DNA of 27,742 nt, taken from NCBI GenBank assembly GCA_003650785.1, contig QMRW01000004.1, positions 1-27,742 on the forward strand, read 5' to 3'. How positions within the stretch are numbered: position 1 is the first letter of the stretch; every line of letters starts with the position of its first letter. Shown piece after piece: positions 7,998-16,201 of the stretch. Under the pieces are notes generated by a model. It was not told the DNA's origin. It did no database searches and worked only from the letters and a program-made list of their open reading frames with translations. Origin of the DNA: Thermoprotei archaeon. GTDB lineage: Archaea; Thermoproteota; Thermoprotei; Thermofilales; B20-G17. Position numbers and translations under genes: made by a program.

Positions 7998-9139
7998 GGT
8001 ATAGGTATAGCTCTCTCCTCAGGCACTTTGGGCTAGAGCTCAAGATTAGAGTAGAACGAAGCTCCCTCACTTCAAGGTTTACTGAAGCAATGGTATCTAC
8101 TCTTTCGGTAGCGATTTCACTAATAATCGCAGCGGCTATATTTACGTATCAACAAATCGATCCTATAATAGCCTATAAAGAGATCTTCCTAAGTGCCTTC
8201 GGCAGTTTTGATGGCATAACCTATACTATTGTAAAGATGATTCCACTACTATTATGTGGAGCAGGACTAATAGTGGCCTTTAAAGCTAATGTATGGAATA
8301 TTGGTGCAGAAGGACAACTCCTTCTGGGAGCAATAGTAGCCACATGGATAGCCCTATTTTCCCTAAAAACAGCCCCACATTATATATCCATACCAACTAT
8401 GTTTGCTTTAGGATTTATCGCTGGGGGTCTATGGGCACTTATACCAGCCATATTGAAGATAAAATTCAATGTTAACGAAGTGTTGACAACATTAATGATG
8501 AATCACATAGCTTCAAAGATAGTTGAATATCTCATATATGGTCCGTGGAAGGGAAAAGCAGCATGGGGATTTCCACAAACAGATATTTTCCCCACAAATA
8601 CATGTATTCCATGTATTCCTAATACACGCATCCACTATGCTACCTTAATCATAGCAATATCCTCAGCCTTAATCATTAGTATTCTATTGTCGAGGACTAA
8701 GATAGGCTATGAAATAAGAGTTTTTGGAATCAAACCAGAGGTAGCTAGATATGCCGGTATTAGCAGTTCCCGCGTGATCATACTCTCTATGTTAATAAGC
8801 GGAGGTCTAGCAGGGATAGCTGGTGTAGGCGAAGTAGCAGGATTACATCATAGACTCAGATACCCCTGGGCGATATCCAGTGGTTATGGATATACTGCTA
8901 TAATAGTAGCCTGGTTATCGAGACTGAATTCTATAGCCATAGTCCCGGTCTCATTTTTACTAGGAGGTCTTCTAGTGGGAGGTGATACAATTCAAGTAGT
9001 ATTTAGATTGCCTGTTAATGTGATACATATCTTTAACGGACTCATTCTATTATGTCTCGCTAGCGGAGAAATACTCCTCAAGTATAGGTTTAAGATAGAG
9101 GTGAAACGTCATGGAACACTGGTTAGTTCCTCCTCTTAA
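7994..9139 (+). CDS. ABC importer permease, BMP-transporter class (NupP/YufP-like)
   Basis: 381 aa. Begins with TTG at 7994, overlapping the stop of the ATPase gene by 4 nt and placed 3 nt after AGGTGAG (7984-7990), so translation is coupled. The sequence is a polytopic membrane protein of the branched-chain/ribose-type permease superfamily. The segments FKANVWNIGAEGQLLLGA, FNVNEVLTTLMMNHIA and RVFGIKPEVARYAGI mark the nucleoside-importer branch. About eight to nine hydrophobic spans are visible. It should pair with the next permease to form the translocation pore. A short cysteine-containing loop (TNTCIPCIPNT) near residue 200 is an unusual insertion that probably faces outside. The 3' end overlaps the next gene by 29 nt. 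Confidence 0.92.
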   Translation: MRYRYSSLLRHFGLELKIRVERSSLTSRFTEAMVSTLSVAISLIIAAAIFTYQQIDPIIAYKEIFLSAFGSFDGITYTIVKMIPLLLCGAGLIVAFKANVWNIGAEGQLLLGAIVATWIALFSLKTAPHYISIPTMFALGFIAGGLWALIPAILKIKFNVNEVLTTLMMNHIASKIVEYLIYGPWKGKAAWGFPQTDIFPTNTCIPCIPNTRIHYATLIIAISSALIISILLSRTKIGYEIRVFGIKPEVARYAGISSSRVIILSMLISGGLAGIAGVGEVAGLHHRLRYPWAISSGYGYTAIIVAWLSRLNSIAIVPVSFLLGGLLVGGDTIQVVFRLPVNVIHIFNGLILLCLASGEILLKYRFKIEVKRHGTLVSSSS

Positions 9140-10043
9140 AGTAGCGATAGAGGCCGGTACCCCCCTCTTACTAGCCTCCTTAGGAGAATTGTACACTGAA
9201 CGTTCTGGAGTTCTAAACCTCGGAATTGAAGGTATGATGCTTATGGGAGCCCTGTCAGGTTTTATAGTAGCTCTAATCACGGGAAATCCATGGTTGGGAT
9301 TACTCTCAGCGATGATTGTAGGAGGTTTAATGGGAGCTCTTCACGCCTTTGTCTGTATCTCCCTTCATGCTAATCAGGTAATTTCAGGTCTAGCCCTGTC
9401 GATGTTAGGAGTAGGTCTTAGCGGATTCATAGGTAAACGCTTTGTTGGAATTCCTCTTAAGGCTACATTCGGAGTATCTCCAATACCTCTCCTAAATAAA
9501 ATACCGATATTAGGATCGATATTATTTGAACACAATGTCATAGTCTATATTTCGTATATTCTAGCTATTATCTTATGGCTCATTCTACATCGAACTAAAA
9601 TGGGTATAATGATAAAAGCTGTAGGAGAAAATCCAGCAGCAGCAGATGCTGCTGGAGTCGACGTTTATAAAGTCAGGTATGTATGCACTATCTTTGGAGG
9701 AGTGATGGCAGGAGCGGCTGGAGCCTACCTATCTCTAGCTCATATACCGATGTGGGTTGAGAACATGACAGCCGGAAGGGGATGGATAGCGGTGGCTATT
9801 GTAGTCTTTGCTACATGGGATCCACTACGTGCCCTACTCGGATCCTATCTCTTTGGTGGTGTTGAGGCACTACAGTACTGGCTACAACCATGGGGCATAG
9901 ATCCTTCTCTACTTGGAACACTACCATATATCGCTACGATACTGGTACTAGTGATCATAGGGTCTAGTAAACGCCTTAGAAGAGCTATGTCAGCCCCCTC
10001 AGCTTTATGTAAACCATACATACGCGAAGAGAAAGTAGTATAG
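9111..10043 (+). CDS. ABC importer permease, BMP-transporter class (NupQ/YufQ-like)
   Basis: 310 aa. The ATG at 9111 follows GAGGTGA at 9099-9105, and this start matches the conserved N-terminus (GTPLLLASLGELYTERSG followed by LNLGIEGMMLMGA). It lies inside the 3' end of the first permease gene. The segments SLHANQVISGLALSMLG and KAVGENPAAADAAGVDV are typical of the second permease of BMP-type importers, and about eight to nine membrane spans are visible. The operon appears complete (binding protein, ATPase, two permeases) and should import nucleosides or related purine compounds. No nucleoside-catabolic gene is adjacent within this window. Directly downstream lies a decayed glutamate synthase locus. 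Confidence 0.92.
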   Translation: MEHWLVPPLKVAIEAGTPLLLASLGELYTERSGVLNLGIEGMMLMGALSGFIVALITGNPWLGLLSAMIVGGLMGALHAFVCISLHANQVISGLALSMLGVGLSGFIGKRFVGIPLKATFGVSPIPLLNKIPILGSILFEHNVIVYISYILAIILWLILHRTKMGIMIKAVGENPAAADAAGVDVYKVRYVCTIFGGVMAGAAGAYLSLAHIPMWVENMTAGRGWIAVAIVVFATWDPLRALLGSYLFGGVEALQYWLQPWGIDPSLLGTLPYIATILVLVIIGSSKRLRRAMSAPSALCKPYIREEKVV

Positions 10044-10077
10044 GGTAGTAGAATCAGGATACTATACTCTTAAACCA

Positions 10078-10101
10078 TAGGATAGAGTTAAATGCACATA
10101 T
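10078..10101. repeat. Short near-repeat, copy 2 (downstream of BMP operon)
   Basis: AGGATAGAGTTAAAT followed by GCACATATA; same orientation as the copy at 4348-4370. The two copies bracket the transporter operon. Confidence 0.35.
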
Positions 10102-10179
10102 ACTCACACTCATTTGCTAGAAATGAGGTGAAATTTATACGGATTCACTTATGTGATTCGATTAGAGAAGAGTATATCG

Positions 10180-11142
10180 GTGAAACAAGTAGTTATAGAT
10201 GCAAAGATGCTCAATGCAACAAGTCAATAGGAAGATAAAAGAAGCTGTAATGAAGGGTTTAAAGGTAATAATCAGAAATGCAGAATATCTCTACGGTATA
10301 ACCTCTGACCTTAAGAGTGGAGAAATCAGAGTAGAGGGAAGTGTAGGTGATTATTTAGGTGTGTTGAACCACGGTGTGAGAATACTAATTGAAGGTAGTG
10401 TCAGTAACTACCTTTGTGATTGTGCTTGAGCAGGTGAGGTTATAATAAAGAGAAATGCCGGAATAAGAGCAGGGATTTACGCATATGTGGAACTATAGTA
10501 ATTGAGAAGAATACAGATGATCATCTAGGACAACTTCTAATGGAGCTCAAGTGATAGTGAAAGGAAGCACTGGTGAAAGAGTTGAACTTCATAGGGTAGG
10601 AGGGATTTTTGGAGTAATCTATGTGAGAGATGGATACAGGAGTCTACGTCATAATGCCAAGGTTGTTTCACTGGAGGAGGATCTAAACTTACTCAAGAAG
10701 CTTAGTATAACGTACAACTTAGAAGCAGATCCTAAAGACTTCACTAAAGTCATCCCCATATCACCTAGGCCCTTCTATGTGACTACTAGGAGTAAGAGGT
10801 GATGTAGTAAAAGCACTAGGAGCAGATGCTGTAGCTATGGTATCAGCCATAGAAATAGCTGTAGGGTGTATAATGTGCGGAAAATGCTCAACGGGTGAAT
10901 GTCCTGTAGGTATATGTACACAAGGTCCTGAGCTGAGAAAGAGACTAGGAGGAGGTAAAGGTATAGGTCGAGCAGTAGAGTGGATAACTAATTTCCTAAA
11001 GGTTACGACGAAAGAGATAGTACAACTAACAGCTACACTTAGCTATAAAGGCATAAATCTCCTCTCTAAAGAGTACCTAAGAGTTCTGACTGTAGGAGTA
11101 TCAACGATGATTGGAGTAAAACTAGTAGGACTCGACTATTAA
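10180..11142 (+). pseudogene. Remnant of archaeal glutamate synthase (GXGXG domain plus end of FMN/Fe-S domain)
   Basis: Pieces of two glutamate synthase modules lie in different frames. From a GTG at 10180 one frame reads KQVVIDAKMLN and stops. A second frame (to 10429) continues with VNRKIKEAVMKG and GXGXG-type repeats (GSVGDYLGVLNHGVRILIEG). The next piece, to about 10550, contains further repeats (IIKRNAG, IVIEKNTDDHLGQLL). A third (10551-10802) has the end of that domain: YVRDGYRSL, NAKVVSLEEDL, VIPISPRPFY. From about 10783 another frame gives LLGVRGDVVKALGADAVAM, then IAVGCIMCGKCSTGECPVGI and TQGPEL, which is the C-terminal cysteine-rich segment of the FMN-binding glutamate synthase domain. 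Most of that domain (several hundred residues) is missing, and GVRGDVVKALGADAVA has lost residues relative to the usual GGVRTG...ALALGADAVA pattern. Deletions plus frameshifts make function very unlikely. Confidence 0.82.
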
Positions 11143-11185
11143 CTCAAATGACATCTTTAATGGAACTTGTAATGGACAGATAGCC

Positions 11186-11195
11186 TTATAATTAT
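11186..11195 (+). promoter_or_regulatory. TATA-like element before candidate sRNA
   Basis: TTATAATTAT lies about 25 nt upstream of the first GATGATG of the C/D-box candidate. That is the spacing expected between an archaeal TATA box and the 5' end of an independently transcribed RNA. Confidence 0.4.
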
Positions 11196-11208
11196 AATTG
11201 ACAAATAC

Positions 11209-11270
11209 TTGATGATGATGAGCGTTATGCCGACCGAGCAATGAGGGAATCCTGGGGTAGCTGAGTAGAT
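11209..11270 (+). ncRNA. Candidate C/D-box methylation-guide sRNA
   Basis: The C box ATGATGA (11215-11221) is a perfect RUGAUGA. Twelve nt later comes CCGA (11234-11237), a one-base variant of the D' box. A 3-nt spacer leads to ATGAGGG (11241-11247), a degenerate C' box that keeps RUGA. After 13 nt a perfect D box CTGA follows (11261-11264). The 12/13-nt guide spacing matches the rule for archaeal C/D sRNPs (L7Ae, Nop5, fibrillarin). Predicted guides are GCGTTATGCCGA and AATCCTGGGGTAG. It sits in an otherwise empty gap with a TATA-like element at the right distance. I could not identify targets from memory, and D' and C' are imperfect, so this stays a candidate. Confidence 0.45.
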
Positions 11271-11336
11271 ATTACTGCTCTCTGGCAATATAAACCTATG
11301 AAAATACTTAAGGAATAATTAAGAATCTATTTAAGG

Positions 11337-11846
11337 GTGAGAGTGATCGATCTAGTGCTCGAAACTTTGATATTCATCTTTCCATCCTATGTGGCGAATG
11401 CTACACCATTGATAGCAACGAAGTTACTGAATAAACAGACTCCCATAGACAGGGGAAAGCTATTTATTGACAATAGGAGGATCCTCGGAAATGGAAAGAC
11501 TATAGAGGGATCACTTACAGGAATTGCAATGGGTACACTATGCTCGATTATTCTCCAATATCTGCAACTTCATAGTTTTAGGGGAGGTGTGATTATGTCC
11601 ATAGGGGCAATACTGGGAGATTTACTTGGGTCTTTTATAAAGAGGAGACTTAATATACCGAGAGGTAAACCCCTACCCATACTTGATCAGCTATCATTTT
11701 TACTCACTGCAGAGGCTATGTACTGGTTACTTATAGGATCTCTACCAATGTACATACTACTAATATCGGTAGTAATTACCCTTATCCTTCATCCACTATC
11801 AAATGTGATCGCATATATTCTTGGTCTTAAACAAGTTCCCTGGTAA
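11337..11846 (+). CDS. carS: CDP-archaeol synthase (CDP-2,3-bis-O-geranylgeranyl-sn-glycerol synthase)
   Basis: 169 aa. This integral membrane enzyme transfers CMP from CTP to unsaturated archaetidic acid, making CDP-archaeol for archaeal ether phospholipids. Family marks are FPSYVANATPLIATKLL at the N-terminus, IDRGKLFIDNRRILGNGKTIEG, GAILGDLLGSFIKRRL and GKPLPILDQLSFLL, in the correct order. Four to five hydrophobic spans are visible and the length is normal for the DUF46/CarS family. The start is GTG at 11337, with a second GTG two codons later at 11343; the first gives the better spacing to upstream A/T-rich promoter-like sequence. Its 3' end overlaps the convergent DHH gene by 20 nt. Only archaea use this pathway, so this gene anchors the taxonomic call. 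Confidence 0.93.
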   Translation: MRVIDLVLETLIFIFPSYVANATPLIATKLLNKQTPIDRGKLFIDNRRILGNGKTIEGSLTGIAMGTLCSIILQYLQLHSFRGGVIMSIGAILGDLLGSFIKRRLNIPRGKPLPILDQLSFLLTAEAMYWLLIGSLPMYILLISVVITLILHPLSNVIAYILGLKQVPW

Positions 11847-12801
11847 ATGGCTTCCTGAGTACATTTTGTAATCTACTCACTGCAAACTCGGCAAGAGCTT
11901 TACTCAACCTATAGGATGCAGCCTTAGAGTGTCCTCCACCTACACCACCTATTCCACTAAGAGAACTCCTTAGGATAGTCAAAACATCCATGTTAGATTC
12001 TGAGGGTGCTCTTGCTGTGAATATAACCTCTCTAGGACTAACTTCATGGATTATAAATACCATCTTCCCTGTGATATCGGCTCTTATGGATGCAGCCTTG
12101 CCTATATATCCTCTAGCCTTAATTCCCCTCAGATCCACTAAATCAGCAAGTTCAGAAGAGAATATTACATTATTGTTTATGAGCTTAAGTACTCTCTCTA
12201 ATTCTACTCTACCCAGCTTGGCTCTTTCAATAACCTCATCGTTGACGAATTTATATTCATGAATCCATAATCTAACGAGTCTTTGTTTAAACTCCTCATC
12301 ACCTATAGATGTCATTAGTGATAATTCTATAGTATCAGCTAACTCAAGTAGATCTCTATTATTCTTAATGATTTTATCTCCAATCTCGCCTATATAGCTT
12401 AGTTTCATGAAGAAATCTGGATTTGAGGTATTATTACAGAATACTTCCCTAATGATAGTCGATGTACAATACTCTATAGTTATGGCTATAGAAACTTTCA
12501 TGTCCAATAACCATTTGATCTTATCAAGTGTAGATATGTGGTGATCAATCCAGAATACCTTACATCCCTTCTCTATAAGTCTACTCAAGTAAAATACTAC
12601 CCTATTCCATGAACCTACATCTACTGCTATATCCAGAATGTATAGTTGATCTACATAACCAAGTGTGGCTAGAGAATTATGAAGAAGGTAAGGTTGTGTA
12701 GTTCTCATACTAGTAGGGCTATCTCTAAAAATGTCGAGGAGTAAAGCTGCTGATACTAAACCATCTAAATCTCCATGGCATACTATTGCAATCATTTTCA
12801 T
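11827..12801 (-). CDS. DHH/DHHA1-family phosphoesterase
   Basis: 324 aa. The four DHH motifs are visible: HGDLDG (9-14), LDIAVD (56-61), IDHH (85-88) and a later catalytic region, followed by a DHHA1 domain with GGVGGGHSKAA (285-295), the substrate-binding GGGH motif. This fold cleaves phosphodiester bonds in nano-RNA, cyclic dinucleotides, pAp or single-stranded nucleic acid, using Mn. The archaeal branch includes RecJ-like and oligoribonuclease-like enzymes. I cannot choose the substrate from sequence alone. The ATG at 12801 places HGDLDG close to the N-terminus, as usual. It may be co-transcribed with the gene at 12862-13605 (60 nt gap), and its tail overlaps carS. Confidence 0.88.
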   Translation of the reverse strand: MKMIAIVCHGDLDGLVSAALLLDIFRDSPTSMRTTQPYLLHNSLATLGYVDQLYILDIAVDVGSWNRVVFYLSRLIEKGCKVFWIDHHISTLDKIKWLLDMKVSIAITIEYCTSTIIREVFCNNTSNPDFFMKLSYIGEIGDKIIKNNRDLLELADTIELSLMTSIGDEEFKQRLVRLWIHEYKFVNDEVIERAKLGRVELERVLKLINNNVIFSSELADLVDLRGIKARGYIGKAASIRADITGKMVFIIHEVSPREVIFTARAPSESNMDVLTILRSSLSGIGGVGGGHSKAASYRLSKALAEFAVSRLQNVLRKPFTRELV

Positions 12802-12861
12802 CCCTCAAGCTTTTATAGTTTAAACTGAAGGGTATATAAGCTAATCTCTATCGCTCGATCT

Positions 12862-13605
12862 TTAATCTATGATCTTAGAGAGTTCATTTTCAACGTATAC
12901 TAGGAGCTTAGGAAGTACGCTAAGCCCCACTTTACGTTTACTTATAGCTTCCACAATACCCTTGCTCTCCTTAATCTTGAATTCCATCGATCTAAGCTTT
13001 GAGATAAGATCTCTAGTCACACCTATCGGGTACGCTCTCACTTTTAACGACATCTCGGCTTCTCGTGCTATTATCAATGCCTTGAACTCTATGAACACTG
13101 TACCTTTACTACCGGTAATACACCTCCTTCCCTCTATGTTCAGATTCTTAGAGAGAGTAAGCCATCCTATCTCCACTAATTCGTGAATTACTTCATCTAA
13201 GCCAAGTAATTTTGAGATATCCAACTTAAGTCCCAGTCTTAAGGCTTCCAGCAGTTCCTCTTCAAGTTTCTTTGGATCGCTATACTTATACTCATGAGGA
13301 TTATTTCGCCAGAATAATACTCCCCCACCCTCTTTATTAAAACTCCATTCTTCAGGATCAAGTTCTTCCAATATCTCATCTACGTCTGTCAATTTTAACG
13401 GTTCTATATGGAATGAATGTACATGGAGAGTATGTTTGTTAGTATCTATAAAAGCTCTTACTCTTAATCTGTAGTTATCTATTGATATTATTTTCTCAAC
13501 ATATACTCTATTACCACTGATCTCTCCTACACTCCATCCTAAGCTCTTTAGTCTATCAATAAGTTCAATAGTAATCCTATCGGAACTACTCACTTCGACA
13601 ATCAC
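12862..13605 (-). CDS. Conserved-looking protein of unknown function
   Basis: 247 aa, no signal peptide or membrane span. Charged, alpha/beta composition. Two halves may be related: each begins with a helix before a Gly-Trp (LIDRLKSLGWSV near residue 20 and VIHELVEIGWLTL near 140) and carries a strand pair with LRVRAF or LKVRAY. This suggests an internal duplication. No catalytic motif is recognised. The GTG start at 13605 is only 1 nt after GAGGAGG, too close for ribosome binding. ATT at 13602 or the GTG at codon 5 (13593) would be better spaced, so the N-terminus is uncertain by a few residues. It lies upstream of the DHH gene on the same strand and may share its transcript. Confidence 0.7.
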   Translation of the reverse strand: MIVEVSSSDRITIELIDRLKSLGWSVGEISGNRVYVEKIISIDNYRLRVRAFIDTNKHTLHVHSFHIEPLKLTDVDEILEELDPEEWSFNKEGGGVLFWRNNPHEYKYSDPKKLEEELLEALRLGLKLDISKLLGLDEVIHELVEIGWLTLSKNLNIEGRRCITGSKGTVFIEFKALIIAREAEMSLKVRAYPIGVTRDLISKLRSMEFKIKESKGIVEAISKRKVGLSVLPKLLVYVENELSKIID

Positions 13606-13697
13606 ACCTCCTCTACGTCATAGCAAATTCAAGATAATTATATGGTGTATATCTTAAAGTTATACTGCATAGTATTGTAGTATAGACTCTAGAGGTA

Positions 13698-13711
13698 TTT
13701 ATATATATTTA
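13698..13711 (+). promoter_or_regulatory. TATA element for the M1 peptidase gene
   Basis: TTTATATATATTTA lies 30-44 nt before the TTG start at 13742. This leaves room for a short leader that carries the AGGTG ribosome-binding site at 13732-13736. Confidence 0.6.
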
Positions 13712-13741
13712 AAGGAAAATCTCTATAGCTTAGGTGTCAAA

Positions 13742-15586
13742 TTGAGACTCCATAGTATGAGTAAAATAGTACTCGTGCTTCTACTGATAGCTTTATCCTT
13801 AAACATAGGACTTCCCAGTGGAGACTGTCTAGAAGAGGAACGATTGTTAGACAAATACGTGATATACGCCACCTTGATTGAGAGAAATAAAACACTACTA
13901 GTACAAGAGACCGTGGAGTTTAGAAATAAATATAATGTCAAACTGAAAGAGCTGTGTTTTCATGTATACTCCAACGCCCCTCAATTCAGAAAATCAGGCA
14001 GTCTTCTTATTATAAATTACATAAAGGATCTGAATACTACACAGTACCTAAACTATACACTAGGTGGTATTGATGGAACTCTCCTGGTCGTAAAACTTCC
14101 TCGTCCATTATCTCCAAGGGAAACCAAGATCATCAAGATAAGCTTTTCTTTAAAAATTCCCGTGAGACGTGATAGGTTCGGATACTATGATGATATATAC
14201 GCTCTAGGAACATGGTACCCTATACTAGCTGTATACCGTGAAGATAGGGGCGAATGGAATAGAGCACCCTATTATCCACATGGAGAATCCTACAATTTCG
14301 ACTTTGCTAATTACGATGTATACCTTAATGTCAGTAAAAATATGATAGTGGCAGCTACTGGAGTCAAGATAGAGGAAACCATAGAAAATGATAGGAAAAT
14401 CGTACACTTCAAAGCTGAGTGTGTGAGAGAGCACTGTATAGTTATGAGTCCTAAGTTCAAAGTAAAATCGAAAAAAATCACTATAGAAGGAAGAACTGTG
14501 GAGGTATCTTCATATTATATCCCAGAGCAAGAATATGAAGGAGAGGTAGCCCTAGATACCGCTATTTACTCGTTAAGACTTTATAGCGATCTATATGGTC
14601 CCTACCCCTATCCGATACTCAGAGTTTGTGAAGTGCATGGTTGGTTCGGTGGGATGGAGTATCCTATGCTAATTATGATAACTAGTTATCTATACAGTCG
14701 AGAGAGAAGGGAGTATCTAGAATTGGTAGTAGCTCACGAGGTAGCTCATCAATGGTGGTACTGCATAATAGCTAATGATGAGGGTGAGGAGCCTTGGATG
14801 GATGAAGCCTTCGCTGAGTATAGTGGTGTACTCTACTTCGAATTTAGATATGGTAAATCGAAATTCAAAGAAATATTCAGAAGAACAGTAATTGATCCCT
14901 TTTACAGGTACCTTCAAAGGAATGAGGATGATATATCTGCTAAATCTGTCTGGTACTTTGGAGATGATGTATATAGATACGTCAATATAATATACAACAA
15001 AGGAGCATGTACCCTACATATGCTGAGACTGATACTTGGAGATGAACTATTCTTTAGTTCACTCAAGAAGGTATATAGGGAGTATAAGTTCAAGAAGATA
15101 AGTATAAAGGATTTCACGAAAACAGTTGAAGAAGCTACTGGTAGAGATCTTGACTGGTTCTTTCGTGCATGGCTATACTCTAGAGGAATTCCAAGATACA
15201 GTATAGTAAAAGCAGTAGCAAGGGGGATAGATAGAAAGTATGAACTTATTATAGTAATATGTCAGTTAAATCCCGATGTCAATATAACTATGTATGTACC
15301 TGTAACAATATACGGATGGTACGGTGTTAAATACGTGAAGTTGATCAAGGTAGAGGGTTCTGAATCTAAAGCTATTATAAAAATCCCCTTCGAGCCACGT
15401 TTTGTTAGAGTAGATGAGGAAGATGTAATACTAGGTAAGGATAATAGTGTGCTTGTCCCTGTAGAGATTAAATACTTCACTCTCTCAAGAGAGGAGGTTC
15501 AAGTTCAAGTGGGTTCTCTTCTCCTGTTAATACTATTGGATTTAGTATTATTTATTAGGTTAAGCAAACGAGGTACTGTAAAATAG
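13742..15586 (+). CDS. M1-family (gluzincin) metallopeptidase, secreted and membrane-anchored
   Basis: 614 aa. Zinc site HEVAHQWW at 332-339 with the third ligand E355 exactly 19 residues after the second His (WMDEAF), the HExxH-x18-E pattern of M1 aminopeptidases. Upstream, GGMEYP (303-308) replaces the usual GAMEN exopeptidase motif. A Tyr in YNKGACTL (418 onward) matches the catalytic Tyr region. Residues 7-27 form a signal peptide (IVLVLLLIALSLNIGL), and the C-terminus ends in one hydrophobic span (LLLLILLDLVLFI) with a basic tail. The domain should therefore be outside, anchored at its C-terminus. The TTG start is supported by AGGTG 5 nt upstream; ATG at 13757 is an alternative. It lacks the large helical C-terminal domain of canonical aminopeptidase N. 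Likely role: degradation of extracellular peptides. Confidence 0.92.
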   Translation: MRLHSMSKIVLVLLLIALSLNIGLPSGDCLEEERLLDKYVIYATLIERNKTLLVQETVEFRNKYNVKLKELCFHVYSNAPQFRKSGSLLIINYIKDLNTTQYLNYTLGGIDGTLLVVKLPRPLSPRETKIIKISFSLKIPVRRDRFGYYDDIYALGTWYPILAVYREDRGEWNRAPYYPHGESYNFDFANYDVYLNVSKNMIVAATGVKIEETIENDRKIVHFKAECVREHCIVMSPKFKVKSKKITIEGRTVEVSSYYIPEQEYEGEVALDTAIYSLRLYSDLYGPYPYPILRVCEVHGWFGGMEYPMLIMITSYLYSRERREYLELVVAHEVAHQWWYCIIANDEGEEPWMDEAFAEYSGVLYFEFRYGKSKFKEIFRRTVIDPFYRYLQRNEDDISAKSVWYFGDDVYRYVNIIYNKGACTLHMLRLILGDELFFSSLKKVYREYKFKKISIKDFTKTVEEATGRDLDWFFRAWLYSRGIPRYSIVKAVARGIDRKYELIIVICQLNPDVNITMYVPVTIYGWYGVKYVKLIKVEGSESKAIIKIPFEPRFVRVDEEDVILGKDNSVLVPVEIKYFTLSREEVQVQVGSLLLLILLDLVLFIRLSKRGTVK

Positions 15587-16113
15587 ACATAAGCTAGGGG
15601 CGGTACTAGAAGTGCTGTAGTTAGATATCTAATAGATCTATTCGGAACGATCTCTACTAAAAAGTATATTACATCATATGCATATATAGGAAAGAATACT
15701 AAAGTATCTACACACAGAGCTAATATAAATGTCCAAATTACCATTCTGTCCACCTCGAACACTTTTATGGATCGAGGTATAAGTAGGGATACTAGTATAA
15801 TTTCTAATAGATAGGGTAAAAAGCTCACTACAAAAGGTTGCCAGTTTATCTCGTATAGGAGTATAAATACCATGAGTCTCGTAGAGAGTACGAGTACTAT
15901 AACTAAAGGTATAGATCTCACTCCACTTAATAGTACTAGAGCTAGTGCTGAAGCTATTATCAATGGAATTTCAAGAAAGGCCAACTGATGTGGTAGATAG
16001 TCATAGTAAGTTAACAGAGTTATACTTAGGACTAGTATGAAATGTATTGCTAATCTTATCATAGAGATATTCACTCTTCTGCGCACTTCTATCCCCAGCC
16101 AGGCTAATGGCAT
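15505..16113 (-). CDS. Multi-span membrane protein of unknown function
   Basis: 202 aa with about six hydrophobic spans: around 18-35 (MIRLAIHFILVLSITLL), 45-62, 66-85, 95-112, 125-145 and 160-180. Short loops are enriched in Arg and Lys, and the tail is basic and polar (NNTKSNSINRRREPT). The overall pattern resembles small archaeal integral membrane proteins, but I recognise no family. The last 82 nt overlap the 3' end of the convergent M1 peptidase gene, where both frames look coding. ATG at 16113; a start at Met18 (16062) is possible. It is divergent from the FtsX-like gene, with an 88-nt gap between their starts. Confidence 0.68.
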   Translation of the reverse strand: MPLAWLGIEVRRRVNISMIRLAIHFILVLSITLLTYYDYLPHQLAFLEIPLIIASALALVLLSGVRSIPLVIVLVLSTRLMVFILLYEINWQPFVVSFLPYLLEIILVSLLIPRSIKVFEVDRMVIWTFILALCVDTLVFFPIYAYDVIYFLVEIVPNRSIRYLTTALLVPPLAYVYFTVPRLLNLINNTKSNSINRRREPT

Positions 16114-16167
16114 TATGGAGATATTTTAATAATCTTTTAAGTGTATCTAAGTACATAGACGAAGAGG

Positions 16168-16175
16168 TTTTATAT
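16168..16175 (+). promoter_or_regulatory. TATA element for the FtsX-like gene
   Basis: TTTATATC ends 26 nt before the ATG at 16202, so the transcript is probably leaderless or nearly so. Confidence 0.55.
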
Positions 16176-16201
16176 CACCTTAGTTGAACGAAAGGTAGTG
16201 G

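Noticed and set aside
7694..8026. Minus-strand open frame of 110 codons
   Set aside because: It is antisense to the second ATPase domain and the first permease start; composition is that of a shadow frame.
10551..10802. Independent 83-aa gene
   Set aside because: Its sequence matches the C-terminal end of a glutamate synthase GXGXG domain and is continuous with neighbouring fragments in other frames, so it is part of the pseudogene.
10837..11142. Independent 101-aa cysteine-rich protein
   Set aside because: It is the C-terminal tail of the FMN-binding glutamate synthase domain, whose frame extends upstream of the ATG into similar family sequence after a deletion.
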